Shown here: one piece after another, positions 1 to 6,432 of the stretch | Layout: every line of letters starts with the position of its first letter | Position numbering within the stretch: the stretch's first letter is position 1 | NCBI GenBank assembly: GCA_028713055.1 | Contig: JAQTOX010000013.1 | Coordinates: 1 to 33,512 of the forward strand | Origin: Methylococcales bacterium | Lineage (GTDB): Bacteria > Pseudomonadota > Gammaproteobacteria > Methylococcales > Methylomonadaceae | Length of the DNA: 33,512 nt | Direction: 5' to 3' | Notes under the pieces: generated by a model | What the model was told of the DNA's origin: nothing | What the model saw: only the letters and a program-made list of their open reading frames with translations | The model's database searches: none | Translations under genes and position numbers: made by a program

Positions 1-1104
1 ATGAAAACATTAAACTGTGACGATGCAGATATTAAATACTGGTTAGCATTATTACGTATCGAAGGTATCGGCTGTAAAACATTTGCCAATTTGATAGAAG
101 AACATACGCCCGAAGAAATTTTCACATCGCCTGCCACAGAATTGCTCGCATGGGGCATTAAAAAAAATTTCGTCGAAGCCATTACACAATTCGATTGGGC
201 AGCGGTGGAGTATGATTTGAAGTGGCTCGCGCAGCCGAATAATGACGTTTTAAAAATTACACATTCGCTTTATCCCGACCCATTAAAAGAAATTTACGAT
301 CCACCACCATTGCTATTTGTTCGCGGTAATTCCCACGTTTTAGCGTATCCACAAATTGCCATTGTCGGCAGTCGTAATCCATCGGCATTAGGAAATAAAA
401 CGGCGTTTGATTTTGCGTTTGAGTTGAGTCAATACGGTTTCGCGATTACGAGCGGATTGGCGTTAGGTATTGATTCCACGGCGCATCAAGGCGCGTTAAG
501 TGCGGCGGGTTTTACAATTGCGGTGGCAGGAACAGGGTTAGACCGTGTTTATCCGTCAAGTAATCGGGATTTGGCTTTAGAAATTGTCAACACGGGTGCG
601 ATGGTTTCAGAATTTCCGCCTGGAACAACGGCGAAAGGTTCTAATTTTCCGCGTCGTAATCGAATTATTAGCGGACTTTGCCAAGGTTTATTAGTCGTTG
701 AAGCCGCACAGAAAAGTGGTTCACTCATCACAGCACGCATGGCGTTAGAACAAAACCGCGAAGTATTTGCCATTCCAGGTTCAATTTATAGCCCGCTTTC
801 ACGTGGCTGCAACGCCATGATTAAAGAAGGCGCAAAACTTGTCGAATCGCCGCAAGATATTATTGACGAATTGAGCCAATACAAATCACGCATTAGCTTT
901 TTGCGTACCGAGCCAGAACAATCACTACTTGACCCAGACGGACAAACATTACTGAATCTAGTCATGTTTAGCCCAACGTCAATTGACGATTTGGTTGAAA
1001 GCTCGGCTCAATCCGTAGAATCTATCGCCGCACAATTGATGATGTTAGAAATTCAAGGCTATGTTGAAGCTGTGGCTGGCGGGTGTTATATCCGAGTGAA
1101 ATAG
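1..1104 (+). CDS. dprA: DNA processing protein DprA (Smf)
   Basis: DprA binds incoming single-stranded DNA during natural transformation and loads RecA onto it in the cytoplasm. The 367-residue protein has the usual three parts: an N-terminal SAM/HhH-like region (to about residue 95), a Rossmann-like core, and a C-terminal winged-helix domain from about residue 305. Core motifs visible are GSRNP (about 123-127), SGLALGIDSTAH, SEFPPGT (from about 203) and RRNRIISGL, then EAAQKSGSLITA and VFAIPG. The window begins exactly at its ATG, so its ribosome-binding site and promoter are not visible. It normally sits directly upstream of smg and topA. Here about 1.8 kb intervenes, and the last 234 bases (871-1104) recur at 2687-2920. 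The C-terminal 19 codons may therefore have come with the insert rather than being the original ones. Confidence 0.96.
   Translation: MKTLNCDDADIKYWLALLRIEGIGCKTFANLIEEHTPEEIFTSPATELLAWGIKKNFVEAITQFDWAAVEYDLKWLAQPNNDVLKITHSLYPDPLKEIYDPPPLLFVRGNSHVLAYPQIAIVGSRNPSALGNKTAFDFAFELSQYGFAITSGLALGIDSTAHQGALSAAGFTIAVAGTGLDRVYPSSNRDLALEIVNTGAMVSEFPPGTTAKGSNFPRRNRIISGLCQGLLVVEAAQKSGSLITARMALEQNREVFAIPGSIYSPLSRGCNAMIKEGAKLVESPQDIIDELSQYKSRISFLRTEPEQSLLDPDGQTLLNLVMFSPTSIDDLVESSAQSVESIAAQLMMLEIQGYVEAVAGGCYIRVK
871..1104 (+). repeat. dprA 3'-end direct repeat, copy A
   Basis: This 234-base segment is the 3' end of dprA including the stop. It is repeated without gaps 1816 bases downstream (2687-2920). Hand comparison gives three zones: 871-952 differs at about 16 of 82 positions; 953-1046 differs at a single position (T996 versus C2812); 1047-1104 differs at about 15 of 58. 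A nearly identical middle between clearly diverged flanks suggests recombination or gene conversion rather than a plain recent duplication. Confidence 0.93.
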
Positions 1105-1120
1105 ATTCAGTTGTATAAAA

Positions 1121-1136
1121 TCCTAAAAGTTTAGGA
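1121..1136. other. Short palindrome downstream of dprA
   Basis: TCCTAAA-AG-TTTAGGA is a perfect inverted repeat with 7-base arms and a 2-base centre, lying 17 bases past the dprA stop. The centre is too tight for a good RNA terminator loop and no T tract follows. A protein-binding palindrome is at least as likely, possibly autoregulation of the genes downstream. Function is unknown. Confidence 0.35.
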
Positions 1137-1164
1137 ATTGGTTGTGTCGTTGGTAGAGGTTGAG
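1133..1164 (+). repeat. Imperfect 33-base direct repeat, left copy
   Basis: This stretch starts AGGAATTGGTT and ends AGGTTGAG. It matches 2577-2609 at about 26 of 33 positions with one single-base gap. The two copies flank the unrecognised gene and the toxin-antitoxin pair closely, so they may mark the edges of a smaller cassette inside the dprA repeat. No recombinase site type could be assigned. Confidence 0.5.
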
Positions 1165-1213
1165 AAAGTGAAGAAGCATAGAAAATTAAGAATTTACAAG
1201 GAGATTTAAAGAT

Positions 1214-2020
1214 ATGAATATTTGGTATCTAATAAAGTTTTTTACAGAGGAAACTCATGCAGACCAATTTATTAAGGGAGATCTTTATCTGAATAGAGTT
1301 TCATATTTTAAATATGGCAAATTTAATTATTTAAAAAAGAAGAAGTTTTTTACCTTATTTCAAAATTTTGAAAAGTGCGATTGCAATGATGATGGTCGCG
1401 CTGATAGAAGTGAAACTACAGCTTCTTTATTGCAACTTAATCAATCAAAGGTTGTTATAAATTTTGGAAATGAAAAAGTTATTTTAGAAGAAGGAAATGA
1501 GGGCGAAACATTTTCTGTAGCACCCAACGAATATGATAATCATCATTTGTTTTGTATGTATGCCGTTCGTACATTCGACTTAAAATGCGTTAATGGACAC
1601 GTAATATGTGATTCAATCGATGAAGATGAGATTTTAAAAAAACAATTAGAAATCGATGAAAGATGCTTTAAGTTTGGCAAATTTGCGGTGATAGTTTCAG
1701 CATCAAAATTTTTTAGTCATCTTAAAAAATCCTTAGAAAAACAAGAATACAAAGGTGTATGCCGATTGGTTGATTACTATGATAAAGATTTATTTCATGG
1801 TCACTTTCAACAAAATGAAGCACCTTTTAAAAAACAGAAAAAATTTAGCTATCAAAACGAATTTAGAATTTTGATTAAACCTAAAACATTTGATGGAAAA
1901 GCCATTGTTATCGATGTAGGAGATATGTCAAGTTTTACCATAAAGACGGAATCCTATGAATTGCCTAAAATTTTGGAAAAATTAGTAGTAAAAGATGATT
2001 GTGTAAACAATGAGAACTAA
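1214..2020 (+). CDS. Hypothetical protein, accessory, next to toxin-antitoxin pair
   Basis: I do not recognise this 268-residue protein with certainty. The start is supported by AAGGAG at 1198-1203, 10 bases before ATG. It is lysine- and acid-rich with no signal peptide or membrane segment, so it is probably cytoplasmic. The opening (residues about 1-35, including GDLYLNRVSYFK) and the later FSYQNEFRI and GDMSSF segments loosely recall DUF2971-type proteins that often occur in accessory or prophage regions; this is a memory-based resemblance only. Composition differs from the neighbours: bases 1321-1380 contain only 11 G/C. It ends 3 bases before the antitoxin start, so the three genes are probably co-transcribed. 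It could be a third component of the module or an unrelated cargo gene. Confidence 0.8.
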   Translation: MNIWYLIKFFTEETHADQFIKGDLYLNRVSYFKYGKFNYLKKKKFFTLFQNFEKCDCNDDGRADRSETTASLLQLNQSKVVINFGNEKVILEEGNEGETFSVAPNEYDNHHLFCMYAVRTFDLKCVNGHVICDSIDEDEILKKQLEIDERCFKFGKFAVIVSASKFFSHLKKSLEKQEYKGVCRLVDYYDKDLFHGHFQQNEAPFKKQKKFSYQNEFRILIKPKTFDGKAIVIDVGDMSSFTIKTESYELPKILEKLVVKDDCVNNEN

Positions 2021-2023
2021 AAA

Positions 2024-2233
2024 ATGAGCTACGCAATTGAGCAACAAGAATGGCAAAGTTTGCCAGAACACGCACAACGTGAAATTTATGATTTTTTCCT
2101 TTTCGTAAAACAGCGTTATGAACAACGCGCTACACAAAAAAATGATTTAAATGAAACGCTCGCTTTTTCAAATCACAGCGCAAACCTTGTTGAAGAATGG
2201 GCGAGCGAAAAAGAGGATGAAATATGGATGTAA
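2024..2233 (+). CDS. Antitoxin-like protein of type II TA pair (DUF2281-like)
   Basis: This 69-residue acidic protein has the layout of small DUF2281-type antitoxins: an N-terminal LPEHAQREIYDFFLFVKQR helix, then a variable linker and a tail ending in VEEWASEKEDEIW. Such proteins are expected to bind and neutralise the toxin encoded next door and usually repress their own operon. Its last 10 bases overlap the start of the PemK/MazF-like gene, the usual sign of translational coupling. It lies 3 bases after the preceding unrecognised gene. Family assignment rests on pattern and context, since no DNA-binding motif is obvious in so short a protein. Confidence 0.75.
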   Translation: MSYAIEQQEWQSLPEHAQREIYDFFLFVKQRYEQRATQKNDLNETLAFSNHSANLVEEWASEKEDEIWM

Positions 2234-2568
2234 AAACCGCAGATGTTGTGTTGTGCGAGTTTTATTTCAGTGATTTGAAAACGACTAAAAATCGTCCTGT
2301 TTTAGTGTTGAAAGACAATTTACCGCATTATGATTTTGTTGGTTTGCCGATTAGTAGCCAATTGGACAAATTACACGATGGTGAATTTGAAATTGATAAT
2401 TCAATGTTTCAAATTGGCGGTATTCCTAAAAAATCAAAAATAATTGTTCGTAAACCGTTTGTGGTTTCAAAAAATGTGGTGATTAAAAAATACGGTTCGC
2501 TCAATCAACACGATTTTGCAAATTATCATCAATTGTTTTGTCAGTATTTTGGTTGTGACTGTGTTTAA
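2224..2568 (+). CDS. PemK/MazF-family toxin (putative mRNA endoribonuclease)
   Basis: Proteins of this family cleave RNA at short specific sequences and arrest growth when the antitoxin is degraded. The 114-residue protein carries the hallmark N-terminal strand pattern: ADVVLCEFYFSD followed by KNRPVLVLKD, matching the conserved RPvlVl segment of the SH3-like MazF fold. Next come FVGLPISSQ and the central RKPFVV strand. Length is normal for MazF/PemK. Its ATG lies inside the antitoxin gene (10-base overlap). The pair sits in the dprA insert and could help keep the insert in the chromosome. The RNA target cannot be read from the sequence. Confidence 0.85.
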   Translation: MDVKTADVVLCEFYFSDLKTTKNRPVLVLKDNLPHYDFVGLPISSQLDKLHDGEFEIDNSMFQIGGIPKKSKIIVRKPFVVSKNVVIKKYGSLNQHDFANYHQLFCQYFGCDCV

Positions 2569-2576
2569 AAAATATC

Positions 2577-2609
2577 AGGAATTGGTTACGCCATTGATTG
2601 GAGGTTGAG
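2577..2609 (+). repeat. Imperfect 33-base direct repeat, right copy
   Basis: This is the partner of 1133-1164 (same AGGAATTGGTT start and AGGTTGAG end), located 8 bases after the toxin stop codon. Between this repeat and the second dprA copy (2610-2686) I see only non-coding or TTG-started sequence with no clear signal. Confidence 0.5.
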
Positions 2610-2626
2610 TCGGATTTGGTCAGTAG

Positions 2627-2920
2627 TTGATTCACTGGAAATTTCGACTGATTAACAAACCTAAAAAGCAAAATGTTGTTAGCCTGTTAAGTCAATATAA
2701 ACAACGCATTAGCTTTTTGCATTCAGCGATAGAACAATCATTGCTTGACCTAGACGAACAAACATTATTGAATCTAGTCATGTTTAGCCCAACGTCAATT
2801 GACGATTTGGTCGAAAGCTCGGCTCAATCCGTAGAATCTATCGCCGCACAATTGATGATGTTGGAATTGCAAGGCTATATCGAATCAACAGCAGGCGGTT
2901 GTTATATCCGCGTAAAATAA
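2627..2920 (+). pseudogene. Duplicated C-terminal fragment of dprA (winged-helix domain)
   Basis: The frame encodes about 97 residues if the TTG at 2627 is used. From about residue 21 it repeats the last 78 residues of DprA, with 11 or so replacements, and ends in the same GGCYIRVK. No ATG and no convincing Shine-Dalgarno sequence precede it, and it lacks the N-terminal and Rossmann parts, so it is most likely a remnant. Its 3' end lies 9 bases from smg, the spacing expected for the original dprA end. The right part of this copy is therefore probably the ancestral dprA terminus. No stop codons interrupt the frame and many differences from copy A are synonymous, so expression as a free winged-helix domain is not excluded. 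Confidence 0.7.
2687..2920 (+). repeat. dprA 3'-end direct repeat, copy B
   Basis: This is the second copy of the dprA 3' end, collinear with 871-1104 at a constant offset of 1816. Bases 2769-2862 match 953-1046 at 93 of 94 positions, whereas 2687-2768 and 2863-2920 are only about 80% and 74% identical to copy A. Homology ends just upstream of 2687, where sequence unrelated to dprA begins. Confidence 0.93.
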
Positions 2921-2929
2921 TTTGGAATT

Positions 2930-3397
2930 ATGAAAGAAAATATATTTGATGTTTTGATGTACCTTTTTGACAACTACATGGATGACGATAGTGAGTTGTC
3001 GCCCGATAACGATGCTGTAAAAACTGAATTGCTCGAAGCCGGTTTTGAACATAAAGATGTTACGAAAGCCTTTGATTGGTTGGAATCGTTGGCGATTGAA
3101 GACCTTGATATTGCTGCACAAGCCACTTCTTCGTTGCGTATTTTTAGTGCGTTTGAAAAAGAACGTTTAGATGTTGAATGCCAAGATTTAATGATGACCT
3201 TAGAGCGCACAGGGATTTTGAATTCGGTAAATCGTGAATTGGTTTTAGACCGTGCGATTGCATTGGAAGAAACGCTTTCGCTAGAAAAATTGAAATGGAT
3301 TGTGTTGATTGTGTTACTCAATCAACCTGATGAAGAACTCGCTCTTGCCCGCATGGAAGATATGATTTACGACTTGATTCCCACTTATCTGCACTAA
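2930..3397 (+). CDS. smg: Smg family protein (DUF494)
   Basis: This 155-residue protein is of the Smg/DUF494 family, found next to dprA and topA in many gamma- and betaproteobacteria; its function is unknown. The sequence begins MKENIFDVLMYLFDNYMDDD and is acidic at the start, as in relatives. It continues with AFDWLESL and RIFSAFEKERLDVECQ and ends with the conserved KLKWIVLIVLLNQP and MEDMIYD segments. Length matches the family. It lies 9 bases after the duplicated dprA end and 25 bases before topA, preserving the usual gene order. No signal peptide is present. The Shine-Dalgarno match before ATG is weak, which fits translational read-in from an upstream gene. Confidence 0.93.
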   Translation: MKENIFDVLMYLFDNYMDDDSELSPDNDAVKTELLEAGFEHKDVTKAFDWLESLAIEDLDIAAQATSSLRIFSAFEKERLDVECQDLMMTLERTGILNSVNRELVLDRAIALEETLSLEKLKWIVLIVLLNQPDEELALARMEDMIYDLIPTYLH

Positions 3398-3422
3398 ATT
3401 TTATCAAAGGGATATGGATTAA

Positions 3423-5714
3423 ATGAGTAAAAGTCTTGTCATTGTTGAATCGCCTGCTAAGGCTAAAACCATTGAAAAGTATTTGGGCAAGGATTTTCAC
3501 GTCCTCGCGTCTTACGGTCACGTCCGCGATTTAGTACCCAAAGAAGGCGCAGTTGATACACAAAATGATTTCGCTATGCGATATGAAGTGATTGAACGCA
3601 ATCACCGCCATGTTCAAGCAATTACCAAAGCATTAAAAACCTCCGACACACTTTATTTAGCGACCGATCCAGATCGTGAAGGTGAAGCGATTTCGTGGCA
3701 TTTGTTGGAATTATTAAACGAGAAAAACTTACTAAAAAATAAAACAGTTCATCGTGTTGCCTTTCATGAAATCACTAAAAAAGCAGTGATGGAGGCAATT
3801 GCAGCACCTGCAGAACTGAATTACAACATGGTTCACGCGCAACAAGCCCGACGCGCTTTAGATTATTTGGTGGGGTTTAAGTTGTCACCGTTGTTGTGGA
3901 AAAAAATTCGACGTGGTTTGTCGGCGGGTCGGGTACAAAGTCCTGCGTTACGGTTGATTGTAGAACGTGAATTAGAAATTGAAGCCTTCAAAAGTCGTGA
4001 ATACTGGTCAGTCGATGCCGCCGTTTTCGCACTCGAACAAGCATTTAAAGCGAAACTCACTTATTTTTCTGGCGAAAAAATGTCACAGTTCAGCATTCCT
4101 AATGCTGATTTAGCAACACTCACGCGACAAGTGTTACTCGATGAGGCAAAGGGAGAATTAACAGTTGCTAAACTGGAAAAGAAACAACGCAAAAGTAATC
4201 CTGCGCCGCCATTCATCACATCTACATTGCAACAAGAAGCCGCACGCAAACTCGGTTTTACGACGAAACGGACGATGACGGTTGCTCAACAACTTTATGA
4301 AGGCATTGATATTGGCGGCGAAACGGCGGGCTTGATTACTTATATGCGTACCGATTCGGTCAATTTATCAGTGGAAGCCGTAGATGATATTCGCACGTTG
4401 ATCGCCGAAACGTATGGGGCAGAGAATGTACCCAAAGACCCCATCATCTATAAAACCAAATCAAAAAATGCACAAGAAGCCCATGAAGCTGTGCGTCCGA
4501 CTTCAGCGCGATATTTACCGAGTCAAATTCAACCGTTTTTATCCGCTGAACAATTCAAACTTTACGAATTGATTTGGAAACGGACGATTGCTTGCCAAAT
4601 GATTCACGCGACTTTGAATAGTGTGGCGATTGATTTGAGTTGTGCGAATAACAAACACGTTTTTCGGGCAACTGGTTCATCGATTGCAAATCCTGGTTTT
4701 ATGGCAGTTTATTTAGAAGGCAAAGATGATTCTAAAGAGAGCGACGATAAAGAAAATTTTCTACCCGCATTAAAAGAAGGCGATGTTGTCAAATTAAACG
4801 ATGTGATAATCGCGCAGCATTTCACCGAACCACCACCGCGTTATGGCGAAGCGAGTTTGGTTAAAGCGTTAGAAGAGCATGGCATCGGTCGTCCTTCAAC
4901 TTATGCGTCAATTATTTCAACGTTGCAAAATCGAGAATATGTCACGCTCGAAACTAAACGTTTTCATCCAACAGACGTTGGACGAATTGTAAATAAATTT
5001 TTGACAGAACATTTCACAAAATACGTTGATTACGATTTTACGGCGAATTTAGAAGATGATTTGGATGCCGTAGCACGAGGCGAAAAAGAGTGGATCCCTT
5101 TAATGCACAGTTTTTGGAAACCGTTTGGTGAATTGGTCATCGAAAAAGAAACCTCCGTACAGCGCAAAGATGTTACGCAAGAAGCGATTGACGAACTTTG
5201 TCCACAATGCGGCAAAGCGTTGTCGATTCGATTGGGGCGTAATGGACGTTTTATTGGTTGTACTGACTATCCGACCTGTGATTACACACGTAATTTAACG
5301 GATTCTGCGACGCTTGAACCCGAACTTGTTGAAGGGCGCGAATGTCCAGAATGTGCATCGGCACTGGTTTATAAAAGTAGTAAATTTGGAAAATTCATTG
5401 GTTGTACTGGCTATCCCGATTGTCGCTATATTGAACCCATCGAAAAACCTATCGATACTGGTGTGCGCTGTCCACAATGTAATAAAGGACAAATTTTCAA
5501 ACGCAAAGCACGTAGCGGGAAAGTATTTTATTCGTGTGAAAATTATCCAAAGTGTGATTACGCGCTGTGGAATACACCACTCAAAGAGGTTTGCCCGACA
5601 TGTCACTGGCCATTATTGACATTGAAAGAAAGTAAAAAACGAGGTACGGAGAAAGTCTGCCCACAAAAAAATTGTAATTATGTGGAAGCCGTTGAAATGA
5701 ACGAGGTGGAATAA
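3423..5714 (+). CDS. topA: DNA topoisomerase I (type IA)
   Basis: Type IA topoisomerase, which relaxes negatively supercoiled DNA by nicking one strand through a tyrosine. The 763-residue protein starts with a Toprim domain (SLVIVESPAKAKTIEKYLG, then ATDPDREGEAISWH). The catalytic tyrosine is in LITYMRTDS at about residue 307. The carboxyl region has four zinc-ribbon-type segments: three regular ones of the form CPxC...C with a YPxC end (from about residue 597), and a last one, CPTC...CPQKNC. E. coli TopA has 865 residues, so this copy is somewhat shorter at the carboxyl end. AGGGA lies upstream of ATG. A strong hairpin follows the stop. Confidence 0.97.
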   Translation: MSKSLVIVESPAKAKTIEKYLGKDFHVLASYGHVRDLVPKEGAVDTQNDFAMRYEVIERNHRHVQAITKALKTSDTLYLATDPDREGEAISWHLLELLNEKNLLKNKTVHRVAFHEITKKAVMEAIAAPAELNYNMVHAQQARRALDYLVGFKLSPLLWKKIRRGLSAGRVQSPALRLIVERELEIEAFKSREYWSVDAAVFALEQAFKAKLTYFSGEKMSQFSIPNADLATLTRQVLLDEAKGELTVAKLEKKQRKSNPAPPFITSTLQQEAARKLGFTTKRTMTVAQQLYEGIDIGGETAGLITYMRTDSVNLSVEAVDDIRTLIAETYGAENVPKDPIIYKTKSKNAQEAHEAVRPTSARYLPSQIQPFLSAEQFKLYELIWKRTIACQMIHATLNSVAIDLSCANNKHVFRATGSSIANPGFMAVYLEGKDDSKESDDKENFLPALKEGDVVKLNDVIIAQHFTEPPPRYGEASLVKALEEHGIGRPSTYASIISTLQNREYVTLETKRFHPTDVGRIVNKFLTEHFTKYVDYDFTANLEDDLDAVARGEKEWIPLMHSFWKPFGELVIEKETSVQRKDVTQEAIDELCPQCGKALSIRLGRNGRFIGCTDYPTCDYTRNLTDSATLEPELVEGRECPECASALVYKSSKFGKFIGCTGYPDCRYIEPIEKPIDTGVRCPQCNKGQIFKRKARSGKVFYSCENYPKCDYALWNTPLKEVCPTCHWPLLTLKESKKRGTEKVCPQKNCNYVEAVEMNEVE

Positions 5715-5725
5715 GAATTTGTGAC

Positions 5726-5752
5726 GTAATCACGGCATGTTGCCGTGATTAC
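5726..5752. terminator. Hairpin between topA and the convergent receiver gene
   Basis: GTAATCACGGCA and TGCCGTGATTAC form a perfect 12-base-pair stem around a TGT loop. It sits 11 bases after the topA stop and 14 bases before the end of the opposing gene, so it can serve both strands. A clear T run is missing on either side, so termination strength is uncertain. Confidence 0.75.
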
Positions 5753-5766
5753 CTTAAATTGATGAA

Positions 5767-6162
5767 TTAACCGGCTTTTAGTTTTGCAACTAATTGGTTA
5801 ATCAAATTATCGGGCTTGAAAGGTTTAACAATGTAGGACGTAATGCCGACTGAAATTGCTTCTTTTACTTTGTCGCCATCTGAAGAGGATGTCAGCATAA
5901 TCCAAGGTGGAGTCGCTAATTTTTCGTCATCTTTAACCGCTTGATACAATTCGATGCCGCTCATGCCAGGCATGTTCCAGTCACAAATGACCACATTGAT
6001 TTTAACTTTCGCCATCATCATCAATGCTTCACGTCCGCCAGGAACGTCAAAAACGTGTGCAAAACCCGCCTCACGCAAAATCGCTTTTGTTAACGTCCGC
6101 ATTGACGCTGCATCATCAACAATAAGAATTTTTTTTTGTAACATTTCGGGTGATATATCCAT
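5767..6162 (-). CDS. CheY-like single-domain response regulator
   Basis: This is a stand-alone 131-residue receiver domain with no output domain. It is expected to pass a phosphoryl signal to another protein by binding. The acidic pocket (D16, D17), phosphoacceptor D61 in VVICDWNMPG, the TSS switch (IMLTSSSD) and the conserved lysine in YIVKPFKP are all present, so it should be phosphorylatable. A good Shine-Dalgarno (AGGAAAGGAAAATG) supports the start. No kinase gene is adjacent on this strand. The nearest candidate is the CheA-like kinase about 3 kb away, and pairing with it is speculative. It is transcribed away from the FAD dehydrogenase gene. Confidence 0.93.
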   Translation of the reverse strand: MDISPEMLQKKILIVDDAASMRTLTKAILREAGFAHVFDVPGGREALMMMAKVKINVVICDWNMPGMSGIELYQAVKDDEKLATPPWIMLTSSSDGDKVKEAISVGITSYIVKPFKPDNLINQLVAKLKAG

Positions 6163-6432
6163 TTTCCTTTCCTAAAGCTATGTAGTTAATTTAATTTCGC
6201 GGTGCATCGCACTATGATGGTTCGAACCGCATTTTACAATAGTTACGAATTTCTCAAAAAAATTCTAAGATTCTCCGTACATACAGCACCGATAACCTGT
6301 CAGTACTTCTCCTCAAAAGGAAGTATGAGCATTATAAACGATACATTAACATCATCAAACGGTTGCTTTTAGCAATAGATGTTTGAACGCAAAACAATAA
6401 CCTTTTTAACAATAATCACTAACCTGAAATTT
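6163..6432. promoter_or_regulatory. Divergent intergenic region with a 10-base palindrome
   Basis: This 270-base region separates two divergently transcribed genes and should hold both promoters. A perfect palindrome GGTTCGAACC occurs at 6219-6228. The wider segment is flanked by GCGGT (6199-6203) and ACCGC (6226-6230), which could pair. No convincing -35/-10 pair could be assigned by eye. The palindrome resembles a tRNA T-arm but no tRNA fold surrounds it. Confidence 0.35.

Larger units (their letters stand above)
1047..2768. other. Putative accessory insert between dprA and smg
   Basis: This is the segment between the two near-identical 94-base tracts of the duplicated dprA end. It holds an unrecognised A/T-rich gene, an antitoxin/toxin pair and the diverged left flank of the second dprA copy. 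Boundaries are inferred from the repeats. No integrase, transposase or resolvase is present, so mobility by its own enzyme is not supported. Homologous recombination between the repeats could delete it and restore a single dprA immediately before smg. Confidence 0.5.

Noticed and set aside
2604-2610. GTTGAGT fits the integron core-site pattern GTTRRRY and flanks a small cassette
   Set aside because: No inverse core, no attC-like fold and no integron integrase were found; seven bases are expected by chance.
5314-5619. Plus-strand frame of about 100 codons within the topA zinc-ribbon region
   Set aside because: It is an alternative frame of topA caused by repeated Cys-rich codons; the zinc-ribbon frame is clearly the coding one.
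6219-6230. GGTTCGAACCGC resembles the T-arm of a tRNA
   Set aside because: No acceptor, D or anticodon arm could be fitted in the surrounding bases, and there is no CCA-type end.
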